NCBI RefSeq assembly: GCF_047920995.1
Contig: NZ_JBLRWZ010000058.1
Coordinates: 1-5,535, forward strand
DNA from: Aliidiomarina sp047920995
GTDB lineage: Bacteria > Pseudomonadota > Gammaproteobacteria > Enterobacterales > Alteromonadaceae
Length of the DNA: 5,535 nt
Direction of reading: 5' to 3'
The notes beneath the pieces are model-generated. The model worked only from the letters and a program-made list of their open reading frames with translations, was not told the origin of the DNA and searched no databases. A program made the position numbers and the translations under genes. How positions within the stretch are numbered: the first letter of the stretch is position 1; each line of letters begins with the position of its first letter. Below, piece after piece: positions 5,388 through 5,535 of this stretch.

Positions 5388-5535
5388 CGCTCTAAACGCC
5401 GACGCGCCAAGCCACTCAACAACCAATACAACACCAGCACTAAGGTTACCAGCGCAATTAGGGTAAGCACCGACACCAACACCGGATAACGGGAAAGGTG
5501 GAAGTACATGCGCTTAAAGAAGCTTAACTCGCCCA
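5378..5535 (-). CDS. bcsB: Cellulose synthase subunit BcsB, C-terminal fragment (5' end outside window)
   Basis: Reading the minus strand from 5533 gives 51 sense codons before TAA at 5380-5378. The fragment starts with an amphipathic stretch (GELSFFKRMYFHLSRY). It then has a single strongly hydrophobic segment of about 23 residues (PVLVSVLTLIALVTLVLVLYWLL) and ends in a basic tail (ARRRLERRS). This is the architecture expected at the end of BcsB: an interfacial helix followed by one inner-membrane helix with a positive cytoplasmic end, which packs against the BcsA synthase. Position directly upstream of bcsZ and bcsC in the same orientation supports the call. The segment alone is too short and too hydrophobic for identity from sequence only, so the assignment leans on operon order. 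The rest of the gene, and presumably bcsA, lie beyond the right edge. The gap to bcsZ is 98 nt, longer than the overlap between bcsZ and bcsC. Confidence 0.85.
   Translation of the reverse strand, partial: GELSFFKRMYFHLSRYPVLVSVLTLIALVTLVLVLYWLLSGLARRRLERRS

Overview
The window carries the distal end of a bacterial cellulose synthase (bcs) operon on the minus strand, followed by an RfaH-type antiterminator gene on the same strand. That gene is convergent with the 3' end of a glucose-6-phosphate isomerase gene on the plus strand. Both outer genes are cut by the window edges. The E. coli-like order bcsB-bcsZ-bcsC, an RfaH that aligns almost without gaps to the enterobacterial protein, and an outer-membrane BcsC barrel indicate a Gram-negative gammaproteobacterium. 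Moderate GC and the pgi/bcs/rfaH neighbourhood would suit a free-living, perhaps marine, lineage, but that placement is inference only.

Layout: 1-261 (+) is the C-terminal 86 codons of pgi. 258-318 is a palindromic element with perfect 20-bp arms; it supplies the TAG stop codon of pgi in one arm and the TAG stop codon of rfaH in the other. 315-815 (-) is rfaH. 816-901 is a short gap with a plausible rfaH promoter. 902-3934 (-) is bcsC, with a signal peptide, Gln/Ala linker, TPR region and outer-membrane beta-barrel. 3921-5279 (-) is bcsZ, a GH8 endoglucanase that overlaps bcsC by 14 bp and here looks like a lipoprotein. 5280-5377 is a short gap. 5378-5535 (-) is the last 51 codons of bcsB, which is not an obvious long ORF because it is cut by the window edge. 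No stretch over 300 bases lacks a gene.

How the genes work together: BcsB anchors the periplasmic part of the cellulose synthase to the inner membrane. BcsZ trims or edits glucan in the periplasm or at the outer membrane. BcsC forms the periplasmic TPR scaffold and the outer-membrane exit pore. RfaH is a specialised NusG paralogue that lets RNA polymerase read through long envelope or polysaccharide operons. Its position directly behind bcsC raises the possibility that it acts on this operon, but no ops recruitment element is visible here and the operon's promoter end lies outside the window.

Most of the window is an orthodox cellulose-export module. The less ordinary features are the stop-codon-bearing palindrome between pgi and rfaH, the RfaH-bcs adjacency, the lipoprotein form of BcsZ, and small in-frame repeats in BcsC. 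I found no evidence of a wholly novel system.
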